From the NCBI GenBank assembly GCA_029940535.1, contig JAPYUM010000026.1, positions 1 through 42,836 on the forward strand: 42,836 nt of DNA. Reading direction: 5' to 3'. Position numbers and translations under genes: made by a program. This DNA is from Vicinamibacterales bacterium (lineage in GTDB: Bacteria > Acidobacteriota > Vicinamibacteria > Vicinamibacterales > UBA8438). Positions 25,958 to 34,546 of this stretch are shown piece by piece. Position 1 is the stretch's first letter; every line of letters begins with the position of its first letter. The notes beneath the pieces are model-generated. The model had not been told where the DNA came from and made no database searches. It saw only the letters and a list, made by a program, of their open reading frames with translations.

Positions 25958-28144
25958 CTAGGGCGCGCTCTCGGCTCGTGTCGTCGCCGCCGCGTGGCGC
26001 TGATAGAGGTAGGACGCGCCCATGAGCAACAGTCCCAGCGCGATGCTGCTCAGGATGCGATAGATGGAGTCGAGCTGGGAGAGATCGACCGTGAACACCT
26101 TCACCACGGTGACACCAAACACCGCAATCGCGAGATACCGAATGGGGGCGTACCTTCTCTTGAATCCGGCCGCAGTGAGGGCGGTGGCATACGCCCCCCA
26201 TGTGGCTGACAGCATCATCTGCCAGATCAGCTCCGCGTTCGACCCAAAGCGCGGCCCGGTCGCCCGCAGTTCCCAGAAGGTGTAGATCTCCGTCGACAAG
26301 GTGACGAGCATCAACACATTCGCCGTCACCACCGCCGTCGCCACCGCGACCGGGTGGGCTTGGCGACTGTCAGTGACGGTTCGCGCGTGAAGCCAGGCCA
26401 CGTAACCCAGCATGGCCACCACGAAGAAGCCGAGCAGCGCGCGGCGGTTCAGGATGACCGTGTAGGCGGCGGGCACCGGGTCGAACTGGACCGCGAGAAG
26501 CCGCGTGATGGCGATCGCGAGCAGCAGTGCCCCGACGGATCGAAGCCAGGCGCGGTCTTCCCGCAATCCGATCCAGACCAGGCCGGCCGCCTGCGTGGCC
26601 AACAGGATCGGTGTCCACGCGCCATCCAGGAACACGGCGCCCGCGACCACGGCCAGCGTCACGGCGACGCTGAGCGTGTGTCTCGCTGCTCGCGGATCGA
26701 GACGCCGGACTGCGACCGTGACCGCCGCGTACGCGGCGGCAAGCGCCGCCGCCACGAACCCCGTGAGCGCGTACCGTGATGGGGCGAGCACGGCGTCCAG
26801 ACCGACGAAGAGCCCGAGTCCGACGGCCGGTATGAGCAGGACGTCGGCCGCCTGTATCCGGGCTCGGACTCGTCTGATGAGCTCGACCTGCGCCGCGACA
26901 TGGATGCCGGCGACCGCGAGCCAGGTCACGGCGGCCGGCACCAGCCAGGACTGGTCCGGCCGGCTGCCGGCCCAGTCGAAGAGCGGCACCGCGACGGCGA
27001 CCCACAACAGCAGGCGGGTCCACATGCTTTCTCGGCGGACCGAGAGGACCACGCCCACACCGGTCCCGATGATCAGATACACGAGAAAAGCGAGTCGGTG
27101 CGGCGTCAGGACCGAGAGCGAGGCCAGGTGATACCAGGCCGGGGTTGTCCAGAGCGCGAGACGCACCCACCTGGCCTGCGGATGCGACGACCGTCGCATG
27201 CGATGCAGCACCCACAGGAACAGCGCCGCGTAGATGGTGAAGAACAGCTCGGTCGTCAGGTAGGCGTCAGGTAGATAGAGTCGGACGTTCCAGATCGGGA
27301 CCGTGAGTCCGGTGAGCAGGAAGCTCGTCAGGTTCAAGGACGGCCAGTCGCGACGGTGAGCGAGGTAGACGATCGCGCCGAGGAGCAGGGTCGTGTAACA
27401 GAAGAGGCTGAGGTGGCTCCCGGTGTTGACGCCGACCAGAAACGGCGTGCCAAAACCACCGACCACGGCGACGGTGGCGAGCGGTTGTGACCGCAGACGG
27501 TCCGCCTGCGCCGCGGCCAACCCGGTGATTGAGACCAGTAGCCCGAACCCCATGACCGCGTTCAGCAGGCCGTACAGATTCAACGCCGCGTACACCGCCA
27601 GATACCAGATGGCGATGGCGCCTCCAATGAGCGTCGTGCCGAACCGGGCGTGTCCGGCGGTGACGGCACGACGACCCGCGACGAAGACGAGCGCCCCGGC
27701 GAGGCCGCCGAACGCTACGCGAAGCGGCGGGGTGACCCACTGACTCGCGAACGCGTACCGAATGAACAGGCCGACGCCGATGACCAGGGCGGCCACGCCG
27801 ACGTACAGCATCCACCGCGTCCCGATGCGGGCCTCGAGTCGGATCGCCGTCGACTCACGGGGGGGTGAACTGGGTGCGCCCTGCGCCATGGACGTCGCGA
27901 CGGTCGTGGGCGCGGCGGTCAGGTGTTTCGACGCACCAAGGTCGTCGGACGCGGCCGGGATGCTTGTCTCGTCGGATGGACGCGGGGCCGGGTGATCGTG
28001 ACGGAGCTGATCCTCCAGTGCCGCGATGCGCCGCTCGAGTCGAGCCATGGCGTCGCGCGCCGCCGCCGCACGGCCCAGCGCCACGAGGGGCAGCACCACG
28101 GTCAGCAGCAGCGCCAGGATGATCGCGATCAGAAATCCAAGCAT
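25958..28144 (-). CDS. DUF2339 polytopic membrane protein
   Basis: A 728-residue protein: one N-terminal hydrophobic helix (LGFLIAIILALLLTVVLPLV), a short coiled-coil (RDAMARLERRIAALEDQLRH), a disordered Ser/Pro/Thr-rich stretch, then about 20 transmembrane segments starting at GTRWMLYVGVAALVIGVGLF, the hallmark opening of DUF2339. The last part (RYLAIAVFGVTVVKVFTVDL, SSIALGLLLMGASYLYQRH) is also conserved in the family. Function unknown; an envelope or transport role is often supposed. It lies 3 bases after the upstream membrane gene and 4 bases before the carrier-HEAT gene, in one transcription unit. Confidence 0.9.
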   Translation of the reverse strand: MLGFLIAIILALLLTVVLPLVALGRAAAARDAMARLERRIAALEDQLRHDHPAPRPSDETSIPAASDDLGASKHLTAAPTTVATSMAQGAPSSPPRESTAIRLEARIGTRWMLYVGVAALVIGVGLFIRYAFASQWVTPPLRVAFGGLAGALVFVAGRRAVTAGHARFGTTLIGGAIAIWYLAVYAALNLYGLLNAVMGFGLLVSITGLAAAQADRLRSQPLATVAVVGGFGTPFLVGVNTGSHLSLFCYTTLLLGAIVYLAHRRDWPSLNLTSFLLTGLTVPIWNVRLYLPDAYLTTELFFTIYAALFLWVLHRMRRSSHPQARWVRLALWTTPAWYHLASLSVLTPHRLAFLVYLIIGTGVGVVLSVRRESMWTRLLLWVAVAVPLFDWAGSRPDQSWLVPAAVTWLAVAGIHVAAQVELIRRVRARIQAADVLLIPAVGLGLFVGLDAVLAPSRYALTGFVAAALAAAYAAVTVAVRRLDPRAARHTLSVAVTLAVVAGAVFLDGAWTPILLATQAAGLVWIGLREDRAWLRSVGALLLAIAITRLLAVQFDPVPAAYTVILNRRALLGFFVVAMLGYVAWLHARTVTDSRQAHPVAVATAVVTANVLMLVTLSTEIYTFWELRATGPRFGSNAELIWQMMLSATWGAYATALTAAGFKRRYAPIRYLAIAVFGVTVVKVFTVDLSQLDSIYRILSSIALGLLLMGASYLYQRHAAATTRAESAP

Positions 28145-28147
28145 CGG

Positions 28148-29137
28148 CTACCCAAGTCGTCCGAGCGCTTCGGCGGTCGGTGATTCAGGCCAGACCGGGG
28201 TGGAGGCGGCGACGTAGCCGACATGGGCCAATTGGCTCTGGAAATAGGCGGTTTCCGACGCGTAGAACAGGAGTCGGCCGGCGCACCGCGCCACCAGACC
28301 GAGCAGCGCTGCGGCCAGCGTGAGCCAGTCGATCGGCGTTGTTCCCACCGCCACGAGCGGCGTGGCCGCGACCGCGGCCACGAGCAGCAGCCCGTTCGCG
28401 GCATACAACCCAGCGCACGCGACCGGCCGTCGTTTCACGAACCGCCAGCCTGCCAACACCGCGCCGATCATGCTCCGGCGGTCCTCGACGACCGCACGCA
28501 CCCGCGCATAGTCGAAGACGACTCCGGCCAGACCGACCAGCAGGCCGAAGACAAGGTAGAGGCCGATCCGTACGGCGGTCTGGCCGGCGGTGGAGATACC
28601 GCCGCCGAGCCACGCGAACAGCGTGCCAAACAGCACGCCCTGGACCAGACCGAACAGCACGCCGTAGGTCAACCCGACGATGAGGCCGAGCCGGATCAGG
28701 CGCGATCCATAGAGTCCGCAGGCGGCAAAGAATCCGGCCGTGCGGGTGGGCCGATCGCGCGCGAGCCGGTCCAGAAAACCGCCGGACAGGAATGTCCACA
28801 GAACCAGGACGCAGCCAAGCAGGTAGCCGACCAGGAGGGTCTGGTGCGGTTGAGCGTCGGGGACTCGTGGGGTCAGCCCGGCGAGTTGAGCCGTGCATCC
28901 GATGACCGACGATGCCAGTGACCGTGCCACGCCAATGGCGGGTGCGGCACACGGTCTCCACCAATGGCTCGCCCCGTCAAGGTGGATATCCCCGCGAGTG
29001 GGAGAGGGCGCCCCGCCATCCAACACTTCGTGGACTGGCAGCGCGAGCGAGAGTATGAGCACGGCCGCGCCGGCCAGAATCACCGGTGCCCCGAGCACCC
29101 GGCTCACCCCGTCCCGGAGGGAAGACACGATCGGCAT
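28148..29137 (-). CDS. Polytopic membrane protein of unknown family
   Basis: A 329-residue protein with about six hydrophobic segments (PVILAGAAVLILSLALP, LLVGYLLGCVLVLWTFLSGG, two in the 150-210 region, and GLYAANGLLLVAAVAATPL). A soluble loop with GDIHLDGASHWW follows the first helix, and a short C-terminal tail ends the protein. I do not recognise the family. The start is either GTG 29140 or the directly following ATG 29137; the latter is given. Head of the tight cluster with DUF2339 and the carrier-HEAT protein, so a shared envelope function is likely. Confidence 0.72.
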   Translation of the reverse strand: MPIVSSLRDGVSRVLGAPVILAGAAVLILSLALPVHEVLDGGAPSPTRGDIHLDGASHWWRPCAAPAIGVARSLASSVIGCTAQLAGLTPRVPDAQPHQTLLVGYLLGCVLVLWTFLSGGFLDRLARDRPTRTAGFFAACGLYGSRLIRLGLIVGLTYGVLFGLVQGVLFGTLFAWLGGGISTAGQTAVRIGLYLVFGLLVGLAGVVFDYARVRAVVEDRRSMIGAVLAGWRFVKRRPVACAGLYAANGLLLVAAVAATPLVAVGTTPIDWLTLAAALLGLVARCAGRLLFYASETAYFQSQLAHVGYVAASTPVWPESPTAEALGRLG

Positions 29138-29204
29138 CACGCGGTTCCCGGGCGCTTACCGGACGCCCGGCCGTCGACGCCCCCTCGCCGTCAGGACCCA
29201 GTTC

Positions 29205-29525
29205 TCATCGATAGTCGTCTCGCACGGGGTGGAAGACATCGATGATTCGGCACTCGGTCACGGCGCGCCCCGAGTGGCTCACGTTCGGCGGCACCACGGC
29301 CACCATGCCCGGACCCAGTCGTTGGGTTTCGTCGCCAATCGTGAGCTCGAACTCTCCGGCGAGCACATGGGCTATCTGCTCGTGCGGGTGTGCGTGCTCC
29401 GGCAGCGTCGCGCCGGCCGCAATCGTCCAAGTGACCGAGGTCATCGTGAGCCCGGTCGAGAACTTCCCCACGAAGCCTGCCATCGGTTCGCGGCGGGTCT
29501 GCTCGCTCGGCGAGAGAAACGGCAC
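29205..29525 (-). CDS. Small cupin-domain protein
   Basis: A single conserved beta-barrel of 106 residues. The metal-binding motif 1 is readable as HAHPHEQIAHVLAGEFELTI (two His and a Glu), and motif 2 as PGMVAVVPPNVSHSGRA (His). Single-domain cupins of this size include dioxygenase-like enzymes and regulatory or ligand-binding proteins; the substrate is unknown. GTG 29525 lies 4 bases after the stop of the PQQ dehydrogenase gene, placing it in that operon. Confidence 0.82.
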   Translation of the reverse strand: MPFLSPSEQTRREPMAGFVGKFSTGLTMTSVTWTIAAGATLPEHAHPHEQIAHVLAGEFELTIGDETQRLGPGMVAVVPPNVSHSGRAVTECRIIDVFHPVRDDYR

Positions 29526-29529
29526 GGTC

Positions 29530-31170
29530 TCAGTCCCTGAGTCCGAACGTGTAGACCACGTTGCCGGCGGCGATGGTGATGTACTGCTTACCGTCGACGG
29601 CGTAGCTCATGGGGGACGAGTGCACCATTCGGCCCACGTTCATGTGCCAGAGCTCATCACCGCTCACCGCGTCGAGCGCAAAAAAGTAGCCGTCAATACT
29701 GCCGCTGAAGACGAGGTCGCCGGCGGTCGCCATGATGCCGGCCGTCGAGCGCGGCTGAATCTCATACTCCCACCGGAGGTTGCCGGTCTTGGGGTCGATG
29801 GCCCGGATCGCACTCTGATAGTTGTCGACGGGTAGCGGTCGTTGGCCACCGCCGCCGGTGAACTGGTCGCCCTCGACGTAGTCCTCGTCCCGTTTGTAGA
29901 AGATGTCCTCACCGTCGTAGGCCTGCACATAGAACAGCTCCGTGCGCGGACTGTAGGCAGGAGAGAACCAGTTGGTGCCACCACCCACCGGCGGGGACAC
30001 GGTGGTGCCTTCGGCGGTCGGAAACGTGCCCGGAATCCGGATCGGTCGGCCGTTCGAATCAAGACCCTCGGCCCAGGTCTGTTTGGCGAAGGGCTTGCCC
30101 ACCAGGAACTCACCCGTTTCGCGATCGAGGGTGTAATAAAAGGCGTTCCGGTTCGCCCACATCATCACCTTGCGCATCTCACCGTCGAACTCGAGATCCG
30201 CCAGAATCGGGACCTGAATGGCGTCCCAGTCGTGCACGTCGTGCGGCGTGAACTGGAAGTACCATTCCAATCCCCCGGTCTCGTGGTTCAGCGCCATCGC
30301 GGAATCGGAATAGAGGTTGTCGCCCATGCGGACGTCGCCGTTCCAATCCGGTCCGGGGTTGCCCGTGCCCCAGTAGACGAGATCGAGGTCCGGGTCATAG
30401 GCGCCAGTGATCCAGGTGGCCGAGCCACCGGTGCGCCAGGAGTCGCCGGCCCAGGTCTGGTTGTCCGGGTGGTCAGGACCGGGAATCGTGTCGGCGCGCC
30501 ATTCGAGCTCCCCGCTTTCCGCGTTGTAGGAGTCGATGAACCCGCGCACCCCGTACTCGCCGCCGGCCATGCCGGTCACGACTTCGTCCTTGACGATCAG
30601 CGGGGCGGCGGTCTTGCTGTAGCCCGCCCGGTAGTCCGCCAGTTCCTTGTCCCAGACCAGATTGCCAGACCGTGCGTCGATCGCCACCAGGTGGGCGTCG
30701 AGGGTGCTCATGTACAGCGTCTCGCCAAGAATGGCGACCCCACGGTTGTTCCGACCGCAGCAGATGCGCAGATCGTCCGGGAGTGGGTAGTTGTAGCGCC
30801 AGTACTGCCGGCCGGTCGCCGCGTCGACGGCCACCACGTTGCTCGGCGCCTCGGTAATGAACATCACGCCGTCGACCACGACCGGGACCGTTTCAGCGCG
30901 GTCCAGCTGGGGAATCTGATAGGCCCACTTCAGCTCGAGGTCGCCTACGTTGCGATTGTGCACCTGGTCGAGGCCACTGAAGTGTTGGCTGTCCAGTGTG
31001 CCGGAATACATCAACCAGTTCTCTGGCTCGTCGGCCGCGTTGAGCAGTCGCTCCCACGTGACGGGTGAGAACGACGGCGTTGCGCCGGGCTGCGACTCGG
31101 TTTCTTGGGCCGCGGCCGGCGTGATGCCGGCGGCAACGCTCAGCGCGATGACAATAGCAAGCCGTTTCAT
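29530..31170 (-). CDS. PQQ-dependent alcohol dehydrogenase, periplasmic (methanol/ethanol dehydrogenase family)
   Basis: An exported quinoprotein of 546 residues (signal peptide MKRLAIVIALSVAAGITPAAA). Eight-bladed propeller signatures include WRYNYPLPDD and AIDPKTGNLRWEYE. The vicinal disulfide over PQQ is Cys137-Cys138 (RICCGRNNRG). The catalytic Asp314 lies in HDVHDWDAI; Asp316 two residues later gives the DxD pattern associated with lanthanide-dependent enzymes, where calcium enzymes such as MxaF have Ala. It oxidises an alcohol or aldehyde and passes electrons to cytochrome c, here probably the diheme cytochrome encoded 2 bases upstream. GGAGGAG precedes the ATG. Substrate unknown. Confidence 0.85.
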   Translation of the reverse strand: MKRLAIVIALSVAAGITPAAAQETESQPGATPSFSPVTWERLLNAADEPENWLMYSGTLDSQHFSGLDQVHNRNVGDLELKWAYQIPQLDRAETVPVVVDGVMFITEAPSNVVAVDAATGRQYWRYNYPLPDDLRICCGRNNRGVAILGETLYMSTLDAHLVAIDARSGNLVWDKELADYRAGYSKTAAPLIVKDEVVTGMAGGEYGVRGFIDSYNAESGELEWRADTIPGPDHPDNQTWAGDSWRTGGSATWITGAYDPDLDLVYWGTGNPGPDWNGDVRMGDNLYSDSAMALNHETGGLEWYFQFTPHDVHDWDAIQVPILADLEFDGEMRKVMMWANRNAFYYTLDRETGEFLVGKPFAKQTWAEGLDSNGRPIRIPGTFPTAEGTTVSPPVGGGTNWFSPAYSPRTELFYVQAYDGEDIFYKRDEDYVEGDQFTGGGGQRPLPVDNYQSAIRAIDPKTGNLRWEYEIQPRSTAGIMATAGDLVFSGSIDGYFFALDAVSGDELWHMNVGRMVHSSPMSYAVDGKQYITIAAGNVVYTFGLRD

Positions 31171-31172
31171 GT

Positions 31173-31991
31173 TCAGCTCTCCTCCCGCCGAAGCGAGTAC
31201 AGATACGCGACCAGGTCGTCTACCTCGCCGTCGGTCAGGACGCCGTCGACGCTGGGCATGGTCGACGTCTTCACCCGGTCATACGACCGCACGCCGCTCT
31301 TCGAGAATGACCACAGGTCTTCGTTCTCGTCCATCAGCCGCATCGAGAAGGTGTCTTCGTTCATCCGCAGCCCCTCGACAACCGACCCATTCTCCCGGGT
31401 TACCCGCAACGTCCACCACCGCGGCGTCACATCCTCGTCCGGTGAGCGTAGGGCGCTCACCAGCTCATCGAGTTCGCGACGGTTGCCCACCCGGCTCAGA
31501 TCTGGTCCGCGCCGGCCCCCGTCACCGTTCACCATGTGACAGCTATTACAGTTGCCTTTGCCCGCAAAGAGCTGTTGCCCGCTGGTGGCGCTGCCCGGCA
31601 CGTCGACATCGGCAGTGTCGTTCAGCGAGTTGAGGTAACTCACAACCATCCAGACCGACTGGTCGGTCGACCGTCGACTGATGCCGATCATCTGGGTGTT
31701 GGGGATGCCTTCTCGCACGATTTGGAACAGCCCGGCGTCCGTGCTGGCGCTGCTCAGGCCCTGTGTCAGGTCGGGTCCCAACTCGCCGCCCGCCCCGTCG
31801 CGCCCGTGGCAGCGGCCGCACTGCTGTCGGAACACACGCTGGCCCATCCGGACATCGAGTGTGCCGGTAAAGACGTTGTCCGCCGTTGCCTCTTCTCGAG
31901 GTTGGGCGTGCACGGCGGCCGGGGCCGTCGTCAGGACCAGCAACGCCACGAGCATCGGCGTGACGGTCGCCCACAGACTACGCATCGACAT
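31173..31991 (-). CDS. Diheme cytochrome c, partner of the PQQ dehydrogenase
   Basis: A 272-residue exported protein (signal peptide ending near AVHAQ) with two c-type heme sites: CGRCHG in the first domain and CNSCHM in the second, plus Met candidates for the axial ligands (QMIG; TMPSVDG). The second domain (GPDLSRVGNRRELDELV) resembles cytochromes of PVC and acidobacterial PQQ systems. It is the first gene of an operon with the dehydrogenase (2-base gap) and the cupin protein. GGAGGG stands before ATG 31991. Electron transfer from PQQ enzyme to terminal oxidase is inferred from the arrangement. Confidence 0.88.
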   Translation of the reverse strand: MSMRSLWATVTPMLVALLVLTTAPAAVHAQPREEATADNVFTGTLDVRMGQRVFRQQCGRCHGRDGAGGELGPDLTQGLSSASTDAGLFQIVREGIPNTQMIGISRRSTDQSVWMVVSYLNSLNDTADVDVPGSATSGQQLFAGKGNCNSCHMVNGDGGRRGPDLSRVGNRRELDELVSALRSPDEDVTPRWWTLRVTRENGSVVEGLRMNEDTFSMRLMDENEDLWSFSKSGVRSYDRVKTSTMPSVDGVLTDGEVDDLVAYLYSLRREES

Positions 31992-32055
31992 AGTGCCCTC
32001 CAGGGGATCAAATATTTACCACGTGCTGGCCGAGGCCAGTCCCCCAGCCCCAGCA

Positions 32056-33801
32056 TCATAGCTGTTTCGGGGAAGACGTTCCGGCGCCTGGGCTGATCCG
32101 GGCGACGATATCACGCGCCCGGCGCACGATGCTACGCTCGAACCGCCCGATGGCTCGGTACCGCTCGGCTCGGCGCTGCACCAGCTTCTTCGGCTTCAGG
32201 GTGGACAGTTCGGCGAGGTGGTGGACGACCCGTTCAAGTATCTGACGGGCCGCCGCGTCCACGTCCCGGTGGGCGCCACCGGGCGGTTCTGGCACCACGT
32301 CGTCAATGACGCCCAGTTCCAACAGGTCGTGCGACCGGAGTTTGAGGGCCGGCAGCAGTTCCTCGCTGCGGGCGGCATCGTGCAACAGGATCGCGGCCGC
32401 GCCCTCCGGGGCGATCACCGAGTAGATGGCGTTCTCCTGCATCAGGATCACATCGGCGAGACCAAGCGCCAGCGCGCCGCCGGAGCCGCCTTCCCCGATC
32501 ACGATGTTGACGATCGGCACTGGCAGACGGGCCAACATACCGAGGCACTCGCCAAGGGTTAACGCAATTCCGCGTCGCTCCGCCTCCATGCCTGGAAACG
32601 CGCCGCGCGTGTCGACCAGTGTCACCAGCGGCAGGCCGCACTTCGCCGCCAGTCGCATCAGCCGCTGGGCTTTCCGGTAGCCCTCGGGCATCGGCATCAG
32701 CTGTCCCGCCTGGGCAATGACCACGACCGGGTGTCCCTGCAGGCTGGCGATGCCGCCCATGATGGCCGGGTCGTCACCAAAACACCGGTCGCCGTGGAGC
32801 TGGCTGAACGATTGAAAGACCCGCTCGACATAAGCATCCGCGCGGGGGCGCGTCGCGACGCGTGCCAGTTTCAGCACCGCGCTGGCGGTCCGGGTGGACT
32901 TCGGGGTCGGGGCGAGCTGGACATGCGGCCAGGCGTGCGGGCGACCAGGCGCGAGCTGCGAGACCAGCACCGCCAACCGGTTTCGCAGAAATGGGCGCTC
33001 GACAATCATGTCGATCATCCCGTTCTTGATCACCGCTTCGGCGCGTCGCTCGTCCTTCGGGATTCTCTCGTCGATGGTGCCTTCGACCACCCGCGCGCCC
33101 ACAAATCCAATCTGCGCGCCTGGCTCGCCGATGAGGATGTCGCCGAGTGAGCCGAAACTGGCAAATGTGCCGCCAAAACTGGGGTTCGTGAGTACGGAGA
33201 TGTAGGGGAGTCCCGCGGCCTGATGCTCCGAGACGGCGATGGCCGTCTTCGCCATTTGCATCAGGGCCAACACGCCCTCCTGGATCCGGGCCCCGCCGCT
33301 GGCGATGATCGAGACCACCGGCAACCGGCGTCGGGTCGCGACCTCGAACGCCCGGGCCACTTTCTCGCCCACGACCGAACCCATCGTGCCGCCGAGAAAG
33401 TCGAACTCCAGAGAGATGAGGACGACCGGTCGGCCATCGAGTTGCGCCTCGCCCGCGAGGGCCGCCTCCTGCATACCGGTCCGTCGCTCGGCTTCGCGGA
33501 GCCGTTCGCGATAGGGTCCGCTCACATTGAAGTCGAGTGGGTCGGTCGAGAACAGGCGCTTGCCAATTTCTCGGAACGAGCCGGCGTCCGCCAGATGGTC
33601 GATCCATTCCTGCGCGGTCAGGGCGCTGTGATGCCCACACCCGTCACACACGCGTAACTCCGCCGCGAACCGAATCTCGTCCACCTCGTGCCCACATTTG
33701 CGGCAGGTGTGGGTCTGCGGCGCTGGTGCGGACTCGACGACGACAGCCTCTTCTGTGACAGCCACGGCGAACCTCGTTTCGAGGAGCTCCCGCGACGACA
33801 C
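32056..33801 (-). CDS. accDA: Fused acetyl-CoA carboxylase carboxyltransferase (AccD-AccA)
   Basis: One 581-residue chain carries both halves of the transferase that moves CO2 from carboxybiotin to acetyl-CoA, the first step of fatty acid synthesis. The beta half (about 1-290) has the zinc ribbon Cys33/36/52/55 (CRKCG...CDGCG) and SGGARIQEGVLALMQMAKT. The alpha half (about 310-560) has GYRKAQRLMRLAAKCGLPLV and IGEGGSGGALALGLADVILM. Separate accD and accA are the rule in most bacteria. GTG 33801 is the longest start and has no ribosome-binding site; GTG 33765 (codon 13), preceded by an AGG, is an alternative. Biotin carboxylase genes are not in the window. Confidence 0.92.
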   Translation of the reverse strand: MSSRELLETRFAVAVTEEAVVVESAPAPQTHTCRKCGHEVDEIRFAAELRVCDGCGHHSALTAQEWIDHLADAGSFREIGKRLFSTDPLDFNVSGPYRERLREAERRTGMQEAALAGEAQLDGRPVVLISLEFDFLGGTMGSVVGEKVARAFEVATRRRLPVVSIIASGGARIQEGVLALMQMAKTAIAVSEHQAAGLPYISVLTNPSFGGTFASFGSLGDILIGEPGAQIGFVGARVVEGTIDERIPKDERRAEAVIKNGMIDMIVERPFLRNRLAVLVSQLAPGRPHAWPHVQLAPTPKSTRTASAVLKLARVATRPRADAYVERVFQSFSQLHGDRCFGDDPAIMGGIASLQGHPVVVIAQAGQLMPMPEGYRKAQRLMRLAAKCGLPLVTLVDTRGAFPGMEAERRGIALTLGECLGMLARLPVPIVNIVIGEGGSGGALALGLADVILMQENAIYSVIAPEGAAAILLHDAARSEELLPALKLRSHDLLELGVIDDVVPEPPGGAHRDVDAAARQILERVVHHLAELSTLKPKKLVQRRAERYRAIGRFERSIVRRARDIVARISPGAGTSSPKQL

Positions 33802-34004
33802 GGGAGAAAGAAGGCAGGTGAGGTTCGGACGATGTAGCGCTGCCTCACATGCGGGTGGGTCCCTGTCCGTACCATCGGCTCAAGACCTGCCCGTCACAAG
33901 TTACGGGAGCCCTGGGTGGGTCTTTGCTCCGCCCCGGACATTCCAGGCTATCAGGTCAATGCGCCTGGACGGCCGATGACGATGTAATAGTTGTGTAATC
34001 CTGG

Positions 34005-34223
34005 CTAGAACAGCCCCTTGAGCAACTGGAGCCCGATCAACAGGACCATCGGCGAGAAGTCCAGACCGCTCACCGGGGGCACGAGCCGTCTGATAGGGGC
34101 GAGCGCCGGTTCAGTGAGCGCATTCGCGAACTGCACGATCGGGTTGGATGGCGGCAGTCGCATCCACGACGCGACGATCGCCACGAAGACGATCAGCGTA
34201 TACAACTCAATGATTTGGACCAT
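34005..34223 (-). CDS. YggT family membrane protein
   Basis: A 72-residue protein with two transmembrane segments (VQIIELYTLIVFVAIVASW; FSPMVLLIGLQLLKGLF) linked by NALTEPALAPIRRLVPPVSG, the signature of the YggT/YlmG family. Members are implicated in osmotic tolerance and in division or membrane-complex assembly. Length is typical for a single YggT domain. ATG 34223 is used; GTG 34250 would add 9 residues. Confidence 0.85.
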   Translation of the reverse strand: MVQIIELYTLIVFVAIVASWMRLPPSNPIVQFANALTEPALAPIRRLVPPVSGLDFSPMVLLIGLQLLKGLF

Positions 34224-34359
34224 GGCTGTTGCAACTCGTGGTGCGAGCACCCTGCGTGCCTAGAGTACCGCATCGCTGGACCGTCACGGACACACCCTGC
34301 GCCAAATTCGGGCCGCCAACACGCGCTTCGTCACAACCCCATCCGCTCCACGCCGGCGG

Positions 34360-34521
34360 CGCGCCGCGCATCGGCACCGGTCCAACCCACGGGAGGTCAT
34401 CAATCGTGACCGCAACTCGGATTGGCGCCGCGCGAGGTTGGGCTGGGAGCGGGGAACTGGTTACGCCGAGAACGGCAACCAGCGCCGCTGCTCCGATGAG
34501 AGTCGCAGACTGCAGTCTCAT
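34360..34521 (-). pseudogene. 5' fragment of an exported polysaccharide deacetylase gene
   Basis: From ATG 34521 comes a signal peptide (TLIGAAALVAVLGVTSSPLP) and RVAVTIDDLPWVGPVP, the first strand and metal-binding Asp-Asp of the NodB/polysaccharide deacetylase fold. Homology stops after about 55 residues; the remaining frame to 34207 is unrelated and overlaps the YggT gene. The rest of the enzyme (usually over 200 residues) is missing. Confidence 0.55.
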
Positions 34522-34546
34522 GTCGATCTACTTGCCACAGTCTGGT

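Noticed and set aside
34207-34359. Continuation of the deacetylase frame to 34207
   Set aside because: After the first 55 or so residues the sequence no longer resembles a deacetylase and overlaps the YggT start.
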